Assembly: GCA_903959905.1 (NCBI GenBank)
Contig: CAJBYO010000079.1
Coordinates: forward strand, 1 to 64,000
DNA: 64,000 nt
Direction of reading: 5' to 3'
DNA from: an uncultured Bacteroidales bacterium
GTDB lineage: Bacteria > Bacteroidota > Bacteroidia > Bacteroidales > FEN-979
Positions 1 to 11,400 of this stretch are shown in pieces; within the stretch, counting starts at the first letter, position 1; each line of letters starts with the position of its first letter. The notes beneath the pieces were generated by a model. That model was not told the DNA's origin, did no database searches, and worked only from the letters and a program-made list of their open reading frames with translations. A program made the translations under genes and the position numbers.

Positions 1-397
1 CCACCGTTCACCTTCCACTGATAGGTGCCAGAAGCTCCTCCATTGGTCGGGGTGGCTGTATATAATACTGATGCTCCGGCACAAACCGGGTTGGATGAGG
101 CCGACGCAGATACACTTACTGGCAGCAACGGATTCACTGTCATCGCAATGGGCACCGAAATGGCCGGATTTCCTGCCGGACAAACCTCGCTGGAGTTCAA
201 CTCGCAGCTGATCGTCTCGGTGTTTGACGGAATATAGTTCCATGTAGCATTGGTCGCGCCAGGAATGTTCCCACCGTTCACCTTCCACTGATAGGTGCCA
301 GAAGCTCCTCCATTGGTCGGGGTGGCTGTATACAATACTGATGCTCCGGCACAAACCGGGTTGGATGAGGCCGTCGCAGATACACTTACAGGCAGCA
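1..397 (-). repeat. Near-identical duplicated repeat segment (1-127 and 271-397)
   Basis: Bases 1-127 match 271-397 with only three differences (at 63, 94 and 120 of the first copy). The offset is 270 bp, which is one repeat unit. Beyond base 127 the copies diverge abruptly. This is the youngest duplication or gene-conversion tract visible in the array. Confidence 0.9.
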
Positions 398-3300
398 TCG
401 GGCTCACAACCATGGTGATCGGATTTGAAACCGCCGGATTGGAAGCCGGACAAACCACATCTGCCGTCATATTACACGTTACCACATCATTATTCTGCGG
501 AGGATAGGAATAAGATGAATTTGTTTCTCCACTAATATTAAAACCATTTACCTGCCACTGATACCCGGGGGTTGTTCCACCATTACCGGGGGTGGCCGTA
601 AAGGTGACCGTGGTTCCGGCGCATACATTATTGGCAGAGGAAACTACCGATACACTCACAGGCAGCAGCGGATGAACTGTCATTGTAAATGTGTTTGAAA
701 CCGCGGGCGATCCTGTTGCACACGTTGCATTGGAACCCAGGGTGCAGGCGATTATCTCGCCGTTGTTTGGTTGATAAATGAATGTTGAGTTGGTTGCCCC
801 GGGGCTGTTGGTGCTGTTTACCGTCCACTGGTAAGTAGGAGATGTTCCCCCGTTGATGTGTGTTGCTGAATAAGTTATCGTTGTTCCGGCACATACCTCA
901 GTTCCATGATCGGAGGTGACGGAAACACTTACCGGCAAATTCGGGTTGACAGGCGGAATGATGATGTTTGACGCTGCCAGGCTGCCGCTGGAACAGGTGG
1001 CGTTTGACATCAGCAAGCAATTTACTGAATTGCTGATACCCGGGGCATAGGTGAAGGTTGGGTTCGTAGCACCGGGATAATTCGTTGCGTCAACTTTCCA
1101 CTGGTAACTGGGTGCGGGCCCGCCATTGGTAGGCGTTGCCGTGAAGGTTACCAGCGTTCCTTCGCATACCGGTGTTTGCGGACTCACAGCAATGACCACG
1201 GAAACCGGGATCTGAAGCACAATCATCACGATTGGTACGGATGTTACCGGGTTTGCTGTACAAAGCGACAGCGACGACGTCATAACACAGGTAATGATAT
1301 TGCCGTCAACCGGGGGATAATAAAGGTAAGTGGTGTTGGTGGCTCCAATAACGTCTGTGCCGTTAACCTGCCATTGATAAGTTGGTGAAGGGCCTCCGAA
1401 AAAAGGCGTTGCGGTAAATGTGACGGGTGTAAAGACACATACAACATTTCCTGTAGAAGTAACAACTACGTCAGCCGGGAATGAGGTGCTTACAATCATC
1501 GTAATCTCTTCAGACATGGCGGGATTTGCATTGACGCATGATTCATCTGACGTCAGCTTGCATTTCACAATATCGCCGCTGGATGGCGGGTATGTATACG
1601 TTGAATTTGTTTCACCAGCAACCACAATTCCGTTTACATACCAGGTATACTCCGGGTTGGGGCCGCCATTGGAGGGTGTAGCCGTGTAGGTGACAGGCGA
1701 TCCGAGACAAGTGGGGTTTGATGAGCAGGTAAGGGTGACGTCGACAGGTTGAATGGTTTTAACAACCATCGTTACACAGTTTGACATGGCAGGGTCCGGC
1801 TCACAGATATAATCTGATTTTAGCTGGCAGCACACTACCTGCCCTGATGCCGGCATAAAAGTATAGGTCGGACTGTTATTGCCCACATTCATGCCATTCA
1901 CCATCCACTGAAATACCGGGTTTACACCGCCATTCACAGGATTTGCCGTAAATGTAACAAGCTGGCCGACACATGAAGGGTTAGCCGTAGGAGCAATCGT
2001 AATGCTGACAGGAAACTCATTGCTCACTGTCATTTGCAATGCGTTGGATGTAACGGGGTTGTTGGTGATGCAGGATATGCTTGAAACCAGGGTACAGGTT
2101 ACAATGTCTCCATTCACTGGGTTATATGTATAAGTTGTTGATGTGGCACCTGTGGGCGTCCCGTTCACAAACCATTGCAGAACCGGAGTAGATCCGGGGT
2201 TCCCCAAATTGGCTGTGAAGGTGACAGGAATTCCGTCACAAACCGAGGTTGCCGGCGTACTTATAGATATGGATGCCGTTTGCGGCTGGAGAACCGACAT
2301 GGTGATTGAATTAGAATTCACCGGGTTAATCAGCGGACAGGTAACCCCGGAGGTCAGCACACATGTAACAACATCGGCATTGGCGGGTAAATAGGAATAT
2401 GTGGCATTTGTTGCAGCCGGCACTGGCGGTATTCCGTTTACCAGCCACTGAAATTCCGGGGTTGCTCCCCCATTGACCGGCAAGGCTGTAAAACTGACCA
2501 TCGTCCCTGTGCATGTTGGATTTGCTGACGTGGTGATTGACACAGAAGGCTCCAGCACCGGGCTGAAATTCATCGTGATCGGAGCCGATGTGGCAGGGTT
2601 TCCTGTCGGACAGGTTATGTTGGAATAGAGCTGGCAGGTAATCACATCTCCGCTGGCCGGAATATAGGTATAGGATGGGCCGCTGCCAACAGTGTAGTTT
2701 CCTAGCATCCATTGAAAATCAGGATTGGCTCCCCCATTCACAGCCGTAGCGGTGAATGTGATGGAAGAGCCCTGGCACAGCGGAAGCGGAGTGACTGCGG
2801 GGGCAATGGAAACACTCACCGGTGCGCTAGGGATCACCGTCAGAGTTACCGTGTTGGAGGTTGCCGGGTTTCCCACCACACAGAACTGGTTTGACGTAAC
2901 GTCACATGTTACCTGGTCACCGTCTGCGGGTAAATAGATCAGTGTATTGTTAGGGGTAAGTGACCCGGGAATACCATTCACTTTCCATTGATACAACGGA
3001 AGAATTCCGCCGTTGGTTGCGGTGGCACTTAAGGTAACATAACCCTGGCACACCGGGTTTGACGAAGCGGCAATGCTGGCGCTAACGGGTAACAGCGGAC
3101 TGACCCACATCGTATCCTCCACCGAGCTGACCGTATTTGCCACAACACAGTCGGAATTGGAAGTGATGACACAAATAACTTTATCATTGTTCACCGGGGT
3201 AAATGAAAATGTGGGTGAGTTGGTTCCGGCTGCAGCTCCGTTCAACTTCCATTGGTATGCAGGCAGCGTACCGCCGTTTACCGGGGTGGCGGTATAGGTT

Positions 3301-6300
3301 ATTGACGTGCCTTCACAAATCGGGTTGGCTGAGGGTAGAATGGAAACACCTACCACAGCTTTTGGTGTGACACTGGCAATAATGTTGTTTGAGTTAACAA
3401 CATTCGGGTTGGCGCAGAGCTGGTTTGACTGAATCTGACAGGAGATTACCTGGCCATTGATGGGGGTATACGTAAATGATGTACTACCCGAACTCAGGAT
3501 AATTATCCCGTTTACCTTCCACCGATACAAGGGATCTGTACCGGGATTTACTGCAGCAGCTGTATAAGTAACAGCCGTCCCTTCACAACAAGGGTTACTT
3601 GAAGCTGTAATAACAATTGACACCGGCGCTGCCGGCAACACATTCATGATGATCACGTTTGAATTGGCAACAACAGGATTTGCGCAGGCAAGATTCGAAG
3701 TTATTTTACAGTAAACCTGGTCATTGTTATTACACGTTGTGGCGTAGGTTGACACATTCGTACCTACAGGATTATTGTTTTTATACCATTGATAAACAGG
3801 GGCTGATCCTCCGTTTGTGATGCTTGCTGAAAATAGCAACTGTGTACCGGGGCAAACATTATTCTTATTTACCGTAACGGATATCGTAGCGGGCATACCT
3901 GCAGCCGTTGCAATCATGTGTACGGTATTTGACTGGGCAGGATTGTTGGATATACATGACTGGTTTGAATTTACTGTGCAGTATACCTCATCATTGTCCA
4001 ACGGAAAATAACTGTACACAGGGTTGGTTTCACCTGGTTGTAAAATCGTATTCTTATACCACTGGTAAGTTGGTGCGGTGCCTCCGTTTGATGCAGTGGC
4101 GACAAAAGTCACCCCGTTTCCCGCGCAAAAAGGGTTATCAGAGGCAGCAACCGTGAGGCTCACCGGCAAGGGGCTGTTCACCTGGAGTACAACCACGTTG
4201 GAAACGGCAGGATTGCTGCTCACACAATCAAGGCTCGACGACATGGTAGCGGTTACCACATCCCCGTTCTGGGGGGTATAGGTAAAGGTCGTACTGCCGG
4301 AAGTTTGCAGGATTACGCCATCCACGCGCCATTTGAACACCGGTGAAGAACCTGCATTAACAATGTTGGATGCAGTAAGAGTAACCGGTGTACCCAGGCA
4401 AACCGGGTTGGCTGACGCAGCAATTGAAAAACTCACAGCAAGCGGAGTATTCACCGTCATCGTCAGCGGTTCCGATGTTTTATCAATCGGGGTGGCACAC
4501 ACCATGCTGGTCGTCACTTTACAGGCAATTACATCAGAATTGACCGGGACATGTGTATAAGTTGAATTGGTGGCGCCTGTAATAGGAAAGGCGTTCTTTT
4601 GCCATTGAAATTGCGGTGAAGAGCCTGCATTGGCCGGTGCGGCAGTATACTGAACAGTCGTTCCCTGGCACACAGGGTTGGCAGAAGCCGTTACAAGGAT
4701 TTCCAGGGGCAACGGTGATGTTGAGATCATCGTTATCGCGTTGGAAGTGGCCTGAACACCAACGATGCAGGACGCTGCAGATGTCATCGTACAGGTAATA
4801 ATATCATTGTTTGCCAGTGCTGTGGCAGTCACATAGGTTGCATTTGTGGCGCCTGAGATGGGATTTCCGTTCAGATTCCACTGGTAGCCTGGCGTGCTGC
4901 CGCCATTGGTGATGACGGAATTGAAGGTAACATTCGTCCCCGGGCAAAAAGGGTTGGTCAGTGTAGAAATAGAGATGGCAGGAACCGGGGCAGCAACAGT
5001 TCCCATGATGATTGCATTGGAGGTTGCAGGGCTTCCGCTGGCGCATGGAAGATTGGATTGCACGGTGCAGGTTATAACCATTCCGTCGGTGATTGACCAT
5101 GAAAAGTTCGCCGACAGTCCGGCGCTTTTCTGGACACCGTTAACGTACCATCGGTAAAAAGGTGCAGTTCCGCCGTTTGTAGGCGTAGCGTGGAATGTAA
5201 CATTGCTGCCTGAACAGACAGGATTTTCTGAGGCAGTAATAATCACACTCGCAGGCAGGCCATTGTTTTTAACCAGGCTGATAGGGTTGGAAGTGAAAGG
5301 CTTTGGTACGCCACATGATAAACCCGAAGTAACCTGCAGGGTCACAAAGTCACCGTCGGCGGGAATATACGAATATGTTGCATTGGTGGCCGCCGGAACA
5401 GGAGGCACTCCATTTACCAGCCACTGGTATCCCGGTGGTGTAGGGGGTGTTCCACCGTTTGTCACAGTTGAATTAAAGCTGATGGGCAAACCCTGGCAGA
5501 ACGGGTTTGGATTTGTCCCGGTAATAAAGATCGTGGCAACCACATTTAACGAATCGCTGACGAGCATTGTAATTTCATTGGAGGTCTTCGGATTCCCGTT
5601 CACACACATCAGGCTGGAGGTGAGGGCACAGGATATCTTATCATTATTAGCAGGTGTGTATACGAGTACCGGGCTGACGCTCACGAGGACACCGTTCTTT
5701 TTCCATTGATAACCCGGATTTGTACCCTGGTTGGAGATGAATGATATTGAATAGGTCACCTGGGTCCCTGTACAAACAGGATTGGAAGAGGCACCAATAA
5801 CAATATCCGGCGACACAATCGGCAGCACGGTCTGTGTAATTCCGTTTGACACGGCAGGATTGGATTGCGGGCAGGCAACATCAGGGGTTACCTTACACTT
5901 AACAATGTCACCCTGTGCCGGAATATAACTGAAATTGGCACTGTTGATCCCACTGTTTGTTGAATTCACCGTCCACTGGTAAACCGGGCTGGCACCTCCC
6001 CCGGTAACTGCCGCACTGTAAGCCATAGGCACTCCAAGACAGGAGGAGTCGTTCGCATTGGTGATCACCACACTCACTGGCGTGGTCGGATTGACCGCCA
6101 TGGTAATGATATTTGAGCTGGCGGGGTTCCCTGAAGCACATCCGTAGCTGGAGATCACCGTACAGGCAAATGTATTTCCGTTGGATGGAACAAAAGAATA
6201 GGTGGAGTTGGTTGCGCCGCTCATCGGGAACCCATCCACGAGCCACGTGAAAGCGGGTGTTGCTCCGCCATTGGTAGGAACGACGGTAAAAATAACCGAG

Positions 6301-7975
6301 GACCCCAGACAGGATGGGTTCGCACTCGCAGTGATGGTCGCCGACACCGGAATCGAGTTGGCCACATTCATGGTGATGGCATTGGATGTGGCCGGGTTGC
6401 CTGTTACACATGTGAGTGGTGACGTAACAACACATGTAACAACCTGGCCGTTTACAGGAATATATGTAAAAGTGTTGTTGGTCGCACCTCCAGAAGGTGC
6501 CCCGTTGACCATCCACTGGTATGAATAGGTTCCAATAACCGGCTGCGGGTATGCGGTAAAGGTAACAGGACCTCCCTGGCAAACCGGGTTTTCGGATGCC
6601 TGGATCGTCACACTCACGGCCATTACAGAAATGACCATCATCGTGACCGGGGTGGAAAACACAGTTGCACCCGACGTACACATGGAATTGGATACCATCA
6701 TGCACTTAACAATGTCGTTATTGGCCGGAGTATATATGTACACTGAGGTTGTTGCACCGAAAACGTTGGCCCCGTTCTTAATCCATTGATATGAAGGGCT
6801 GCTGCCCCCGTTGGCAGGCGTCGCTGTATACGTAACCGGTACACCGGCACAAACAGGGTTTGAAGAAACCGCAACTGTTACGCTTGGCGTTGTAACGGAG
6901 CTTACAGTCAGGAAGATTTCGTTGGAAGTGGCAGGATTTCCTGTACCGCATATCAGCGATGATGTAACAATGCATTTCACAATATCTCCGTTTGTCGGCG
7001 TATAAACGTAGGTGGATCCGGATGCTGCGCTTACATGGGTATTGTTAATATACCACTGATAAACAGGACCGGGGCCCTGGTTTATGGCAGTTGCTGTAAG
7101 GGTTACTGCTGCCCCGTTGCATAGCGTGGTTGACGGGGAGGCAACAATGCTCACACTGACCGGCGCAAATTGCTGCACATTCATCATAATGGCGGCAGAG
7201 GAGGCCGGATTTCCTGTCTGGCATTGAGCATTTGAATTCAAGGTACACACTACAGCATCCCCGTTTACAGGCATATACTGCATGGTCGGACCGTTCAGGC
7301 CTATGGTTGTCCCGTTCACAGTCCAGGTATAAAACGGCAACGTACCGCCATTCACCGGCGTTGCAGTATAGGTTACCAGGTTTGTGGCACAAACCGGGTT
7401 TGCTGAAGGAAGTACCGTCACACTCACCGGCTGAACCGGGCTTACGGTCATGGGCAACTGACTGGATGTGGCCGGATTTCCTGAAGTACAGCCAAGACTT
7501 GATGTGACGGTACACGAGATCAGGTCCCCGTCTGCCGGTGTATAAACATAGGTGCTGTCTGTAGCCCCTGAAATCGGGTTAACGCCCAGGAGCCACTGAT
7601 ACGACGGCGTATTCCCCCCATTGAAAGGTAACGCAGTAAAAGTTACCGGGCTCCCCTGGCAGACAGGGTTGGATGAAGCAGTAACAGCCACACTGACCGG
7701 GAAATTTGATATCACAATAATGGTGACCGGCGGAGAAGAAGCAGGACTCCCTGTGGGACATTGCAGACTGGAAGTTACCTCGCAATAAACATTATCGTTG
7801 TTCGCAGGAATAAATGTATAGGTTGAATTGGTTTCACCTGGAACTTCCATCATGTTCCTGAACCATTTATATGTCGGGGATGTCCCGGCATTCGTGGTGG
7901 TGATGGTAAATGTAACCGGTGTCCCCGCACAAACAGGATTTGCAGATGGGGTAATTATTACACTAACAGGGAAGG
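1..7975 (-). repeat. About 30 tandem ~266-bp Ig-like repeats
   Basis: Translation of the minus strand shows about 30 units beginning around 7975 and reaching the edge; 7975/30 gives about 266 bp (88-89 residues). Most units keep three cysteines: one in NPVC, one after NGDxV, and one before GNPA. This suggests a disulfide-stabilised Ig-like sandwich. Divergence is high between most units and very low between the last two. Confidence 0.85.
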
Positions 7976-8330
7976 TTTCCTCCACGGTAACCGGTAATGT
8001 ACCGTATCCTGTGGCTCCATTGTATGAAACACTCACCGATTGTGGTCCCAGTGTGTGCCATGTGATGCTGATGGAATGATCGGTAGGGCCGCCACCACTG
8101 GTTTTGGTGTAATCCACGCCGGCAGTACCAGATATTACCCAATCATACGGCGGTGAATATAATTGGGTGGAATAGGTGTAGTTGCTGTTCCGGCAGGTAG
8201 TACCTGCACAACAGATAACAGGAACACTGCCGGGTGCATACTGCGCAGGGTCTTTCATACCGGCTTGCCCAAACAGGCATGCAGGCATGGAAACCATGAA
8301 AAACAATATAACAGATAACACCAACTTCAT
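1..8330 (-). CDS. Giant secreted Ig-like repeat protein, 3' end outside window
   Basis: Open frame of 2776 codons from the ATG at 8330 to the left edge without a stop, so the C-terminus is missing. A signal peptide of about 22 residues (MKLVLSVILFFMVSMP...) is followed by about 90 residues with several cysteines and then about 30 tandem repeats of roughly 88 residues. Each repeat carries a core like NPVCxGxxVTFTA, VNGG, YQW, NGD and CxxGNPA. This is an Ig/PKD-like fold as seen in large Bacteroidota surface adhesins. The last two visible repeats are almost identical at DNA level. The gene lies 89 bp downstream of a similar 3854-residue protein that ends in a T9SS sorting domain, so a T9SS tail beyond the edge is likely but unseen. 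Role inferred: surface adhesin or filament. The repeat structure is certain; the function is not. Confidence 0.85.
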   Translation of the reverse strand, partial: MKLVLSVILFFMVSMPACLFGQAGMKDPAQYAPGSVPVICCAGTTCRNSNYTYSTQLYSPPYDWVISGTAGVDYTKTSGGGPTDHSISITWHTLGPQSVSVSYNGATGYGTLPVTVEETFPVSVIITPSANPVCAGTPVTFTITTTNAGTSPTYKWFRNMMEVPGETNSTYTFIPANNDNVYCEVTSSLQCPTGSPASSPPVTIIVISNFPVSVAVTASSNPVCQGSPVTFTALPFNGGNTPSYQWLLGVNPISGATDSTYVYTPADGDLISCTVTSSLGCTSGNPATSSQLPMTVSPVQPVSVTVLPSANPVCATNLVTYTATPVNGGTLPFYTWTVNGTTIGLNGPTMQYMPVNGDAVVCTLNSNAQCQTGNPASSAAIMMNVQQFAPVSVSIVASPSTTLCNGAAVTLTATAINQGPGPVYQWYINNTHVSAASGSTYVYTPTNGDIVKCIVTSSLICGTGNPATSNEIFLTVSSVTTPSVTVAVSSNPVCAGVPVTYTATPANGGSSPSYQWIKNGANVFGATTSVYIYTPANNDIVKCMMVSNSMCTSGATVFSTPVTMMVISVMAVSVTIQASENPVCQGGPVTFTAYPQPVIGTYSYQWMVNGAPSGGATNNTFTYIPVNGQVVTCVVTSPLTCVTGNPATSNAITMNVANSIPVSATITASANPSCLGSSVIFTVVPTNGGATPAFTWLVDGFPMSGATNSTYSFVPSNGNTFACTVISSYGCASGNPASSNIITMAVNPTTPVSVVITNANDSSCLGVPMAYSAAVTGGGASPVYQWTVNSTNSGINSANFSYIPAQGDIVKCKVTPDVACPQSNPAVSNGITQTVLPIVSPDIVIGASSNPVCTGTQVTYSISFISNQGTNPGYQWKKNGVLVSVSPVLVYTPANNDKISCALTSSLMCVNGNPKTSNEITMLVSDSLNVVATIFITGTNPNPFCQGLPISFNSTVTNGGTPPTPPGYQWLVNGVPPVPAATNATYSYIPADGDFVTLQVTSGLSCGVPKPFTSNPISLVKNNGLPASVIITASENPVCSGSNVTFHATPTNGGTAPFYRWYVNGVQKSAGLSANFSWSITDGMVITCTVQSNLPCASGSPATSNAIIMGTVAAPVPAISISTLTNPFCPGTNVTFNSVITNGGSTPGYQWNLNGNPISGATNATYVTATALANNDIITCTMTSAASCIVGVQATSNAITMISTSPLPLEILVTASANPVCQGTTVQYTAAPANAGSSPQFQWQKNAFPITGATNSTYTHVPVNSDVIACKVTTSMVCATPIDKTSEPLTMTVNTPLAVSFSIAASANPVCLGTPVTLTASNIVNAGSSPVFKWRVDGVILQTSGSTTFTYTPQNGDVVTATMSSSLDCVSSNPAVSNVVVLQVNSPLPVSLTVAASDNPFCAGNGVTFVATASNGGTAPTYQWYKNTILQPGETNPVYSYFPLDNDEVYCTVNSNQSCISNNPAQSNTVHMIATAAGMPATISVTVNKNNVCPGTQLLFSASITNGGSAPVYQWYKNNNPVGTNVSTYATTCNNNDQVYCKITSNLACANPVVANSNVIIMNVLPAAPVSIVITASSNPCCEGTAVTYTAAAVNPGTDPLYRWKVNGIIILSSGSTSFTYTPINGQVISCQIQSNQLCANPNVVNSNNIIASVTPKAVVGVSILPSANPICEGTSITYTATPVNGGTLPAYQWKLNGAAAGTNSPTFSFTPVNNDKVICVITSNSDCVVANTVSSVEDTMWVSPLLPVSASIAASSNPVCQGYVTLSATATNGGILPLYQWKVNGIPGSLTPNNTLIYLPADGDQVTCDVTSNQFCVVGNPATSNTVTLTVIPSAPVSVSIAPAVTPLPLCQGSSITFTATAVNGGANPDFQWMLGNYTVGSGPSYTYIPASGDVITCQLYSNITCPTGNPATSAPITMNFSPVLEPSVSITTSANPTCTGTMVSFTALPVNGGATPEFQWLVNGIPPVPAATNATYSYLPANADVVTCVLTSGVTCPLINPVNSNSITMSVLQPQTASISISTPATSVCDGIPVTFTANLGNPGSTPVLQWFVNGTPTGATSTTYTYNPVNGDIVTCTLVSSISCITNNPVTSNALQMTVSNEFPVSITIAPTANPSCVGQLVTFTANPVNGGVNPVFQWMVNGMNVGNNSPTYTFMPASGQVVCCQLKSDYICEPDPAMSNCVTMVVKTIQPVDVTLTCSSNPTCLGSPVTYTATPSNGGPNPEYTWYVNGIVVAGETNSTYTYPPSSGDIVKCKLTSDESCVNANPAMSEEITMIVSTSFPADVVVTSTGNVVCVFTPVTFTATPFFGGPSPTYQWQVNGTDVIGATNTTYLYYPPVDGNIITCVMTSSLSLCTANPVTSVPIVMIVLQIPVSVVIAVSPQTPVCEGTLVTFTATPTNGGPAPSYQWKVDATNYPGATNPTFTYAPGISNSVNCLLMSNATCSSGSLAASNIIIPPVNPNLPVSVSVTSDHGTEVCAGTTITYSATHINGGTSPTYQWTVNSTNSPGATNSTFIYQPNNGEIIACTLGSNATCATGSPAVSNTFTMTVHPLLPVSVSVVSSANNVCAGTTVTFTATPGNGGTTPGYQWQVNGFNISGETNSSYSYPPQNNDVVTCNMTADVVCPASNPAVSNPITMVVSPMLPVSVSATASSNPVCAGASVLYTATPTNGGASGTYQWKVNGGNIPGATNATWNYIPSNTETISCELNSSEVCPAGNPAISVPIAMTVNPLLPVSVSASASSNPVCAGASVLYTATPTNGGASGTYQWKVNG

Positions 8331-8419
8331 TTCAACAGCATTACAAGATCCCGTACAAATGTTGTAAAAAGGTTATACGAACATTTCTTAAAAATGATTC
8401 AATTTACAAATTATTTTCA

Positions 8420-11400
8420 TCATCGGTTGTATATCAGAACTTTCTTCACAACCTGGTAATCATCACACTTGAACACTACAGTAAATAAACCCTTCGGCAA
8501 TCTTGGCCTCAGGTCAACCATCCGCTTGAATTTATTCTTCACCACAATACCCGGGATCTCAAAAATCTGCATGCCCAGGCTATTGAATACAGTGATGTCA
8601 AAAACATCTTCCGCCGGCAATGAAATCGCAACAGTGAAATGGCCGTCATTCGGAACCGGGTAAACCCAGAAACCGGGCTTGTCTGTAACAGGTCCGGGGA
8701 AAAATCCGTCATAATAGATATGATTGGATGTATCTGAATTGCAACCGTTTTGAGATACCACACTCCAATACCATCCGGTGAGTTCAGGAGAAATCGTTTG
8801 TCCTGTGGAATCAGGGATGGCGGTTCCTTCAAAGTACCATTGATTCCCGGATGCAACACTGCTGGTGAAGGTATTCCATTCCCTGGTGATGACAGGTGCA
8901 ACAGGCACCGGATTGACTGCAACCGCCATGGAAGGTGACGAAGGGCCGCTGCCGCAGGCATTGTTGCCATATACATTAATCCCTCCGGCAAGAGAATTCC
9001 CGTTGAAGTCAACAGTGACGGACGATTCGTTGGAACCGGAAACGACGGTCATGCCCGCTGGAACGATCCAGGTATAGTCTGTTGCGCCAGCCACCGGTAA
9101 CACTGAATAAACCACCCCTTGAGTTCCGGCACATACTGCCGCCGGTCCGCTGATGGCGGTTGCTGCTGCAGGAAATGACTTAACCAATGGAGTAATGGTA
9201 TTTGAGGTGACATTGGTGGCATTTACACATGCCAGGCTGGTGGTCATTTTTACATACACCCGGTCGCCTGAAACAGGCACGAAGGAATATTTGCTACTGT
9301 CCTCCCCTGCTGCCACATCGTTGTTATACCATTGATAATGAGCAATGCCACCGTTCACAGGCAATGCTGTAAGGCTGACAGGAGTTCCCTGGCAAACCTC
9401 ATTCTTGTCTGAAATAACCGAAACCCCGATGGTTAACGGTGCATTGACCGTAATTTTTATGGTATCGGACCAGGCAACAGGAGCCATCACGCAGGTGAGA
9501 CTGGTGGTCATTTTAACATGAACTTCATCCCCGTTCGCCGGAATGCAACTGTAATTTGACAGGTTCCCGCCAACAGGCACACCATTTTTAAACCACTGGT
9601 AAACCGGTGTGCCACCGTTCACAGGTGCCGCATTAAAGGTTACTTCTGATCCCTGGCATACCGGGTTCTGGCTGGCAAGAATGTTAACAGCGACCGGAAC
9701 AGGCTGGTTTACAACCATGATGACTGAATTGGATATAGCTATGGTGTTGATGACACAGGTCAGCCCCGTAGTCAATTCCACATGGATCTCATCACCGTTT
9801 TCAGGCACGCAGGCAAAAACAGGTTGATTTGTTCCTGCCGGTGATCCGTTTCTGTACCATTGATATACCGGCACACCTCCGTTTACAGGGGTTGCGGTAA
9901 ATGTTACCAGGGTGCCGGCACAAACATTGTTTGTGTCGGACGAAACTGAAACTTCAACAGCCACGGCTGTGTTGACATCCATGGTGACGACATTGGATAC
10001 TGCAGTAACGGGAGAAATGCATGTTAAATCAGACGTCATCCCGACGTAAACCTGATCACCGTTTATTGGCACGCAGGAGTATTGCGTACTGTTTGTACCA
10101 ACAGCCAAACCGTTTTTATACCACTGGTACACAGCGTTTCCGCCATTAATACCGACGGCTTCAAAAACAACAGCAGTTCCTTCGCAAACATTGTTCTGGC
10201 TTTCGGTGACGGTCACCGAGACCGGCAACAGCGGGTTCACGGTCATGCTGATGGTATTGGACGTAACAACCGGCGCACTGATGCACGACAGGCTGGAACT
10301 CATCTCCACATAAACCATGTCGCCGTCGGCCGGAAAACAGGAGTATACATTCTGATTAAAACCAACAGGGATATTGTTTTTATACCACTGATATGTCGGG
10401 CTGCCGCCATTTACTGCAGAAGCGGTGAACATAACCTCTGTTCCGGCGCATACCGGGTTCTGGTTAACTGAAACTGTTACACTGACAGGAACAGGTTGAT
10501 TCACAGTCGTGAGGATGATATTGGATGCTGCAAGGCTGTTTGTCACACAGGCCAGGCTGGAGGTCATTTCAACATGTATGGCATCTCCGTTCAGCGGTAC
10601 ACATGAGTATACCGGCTGGTTTGAACCAACAGCCACGCTGTTTTTATACCACTGATACGTTGGAGTGCCTCCATTTACAGGTGTTGCCGTATATGTTACC
10701 GACGTCCCTGCACAAACGTTGTTGTTATCTGAAACAATGCTAACGCTGACTGGAAGCGGCGCATTCACCATCATGGCAACCACGTTGGAGGTGGCGGTAG
10801 CCGGGGTCGGACAGGTAATGGTTGATGTCATCTCCACATAAACCTGGTCGCCATTTGCGGGGTTATAGGTATACTGGGCATTGTTTGTTCCAACTGCCAG
10901 TCCGTTCTTAAACCATGCATACACCGGGCTTCCGCCGTTGATACCTGTAGCTGTAAAGGTAACCGATGTGCCCTGGCAAACATTGTTCTGACTGGCTGAA
11001 ACAGCGACAGAAACAGGCATCAGGGTGCCGACACTCATAACGATGGTGTTGGAAGTAACTGTCGGAGCAACAACACACCACAGCCCTGAGGTTATTTCAA
11101 CCCTCACCTGGTCACCGTCAGCCGGAATATAGGAATAAGTATCCTGGTTAATGCCGACTGGCAGGTTATTCCTATACCACTGATAAGCCGGAGTCCCGCC
11201 ATTCACAGGTGTTGCCGTGAATGTAACTGCAGTTCCCTGGCAAACCGGGTTTTGACTGACCGTATTATTGACGCTTACCACAAGTGGCTGATTCACCAGC
11301 ATGGTTATTGAATTGGATATGGCAGAAGGATTGATGACACAGGTCAGGCCCGAAGTCATTTCGACATGTATCACATCGCCATTGGCCGGAATGTATGAAT

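Noticed and set aside
25..8079. Plus-strand open frames of 60-220 codons with periodic similar sequences
   Set aside because: They are antisense shadows of the repeat array on the minus strand; their similarity to each other follows from the repeats.
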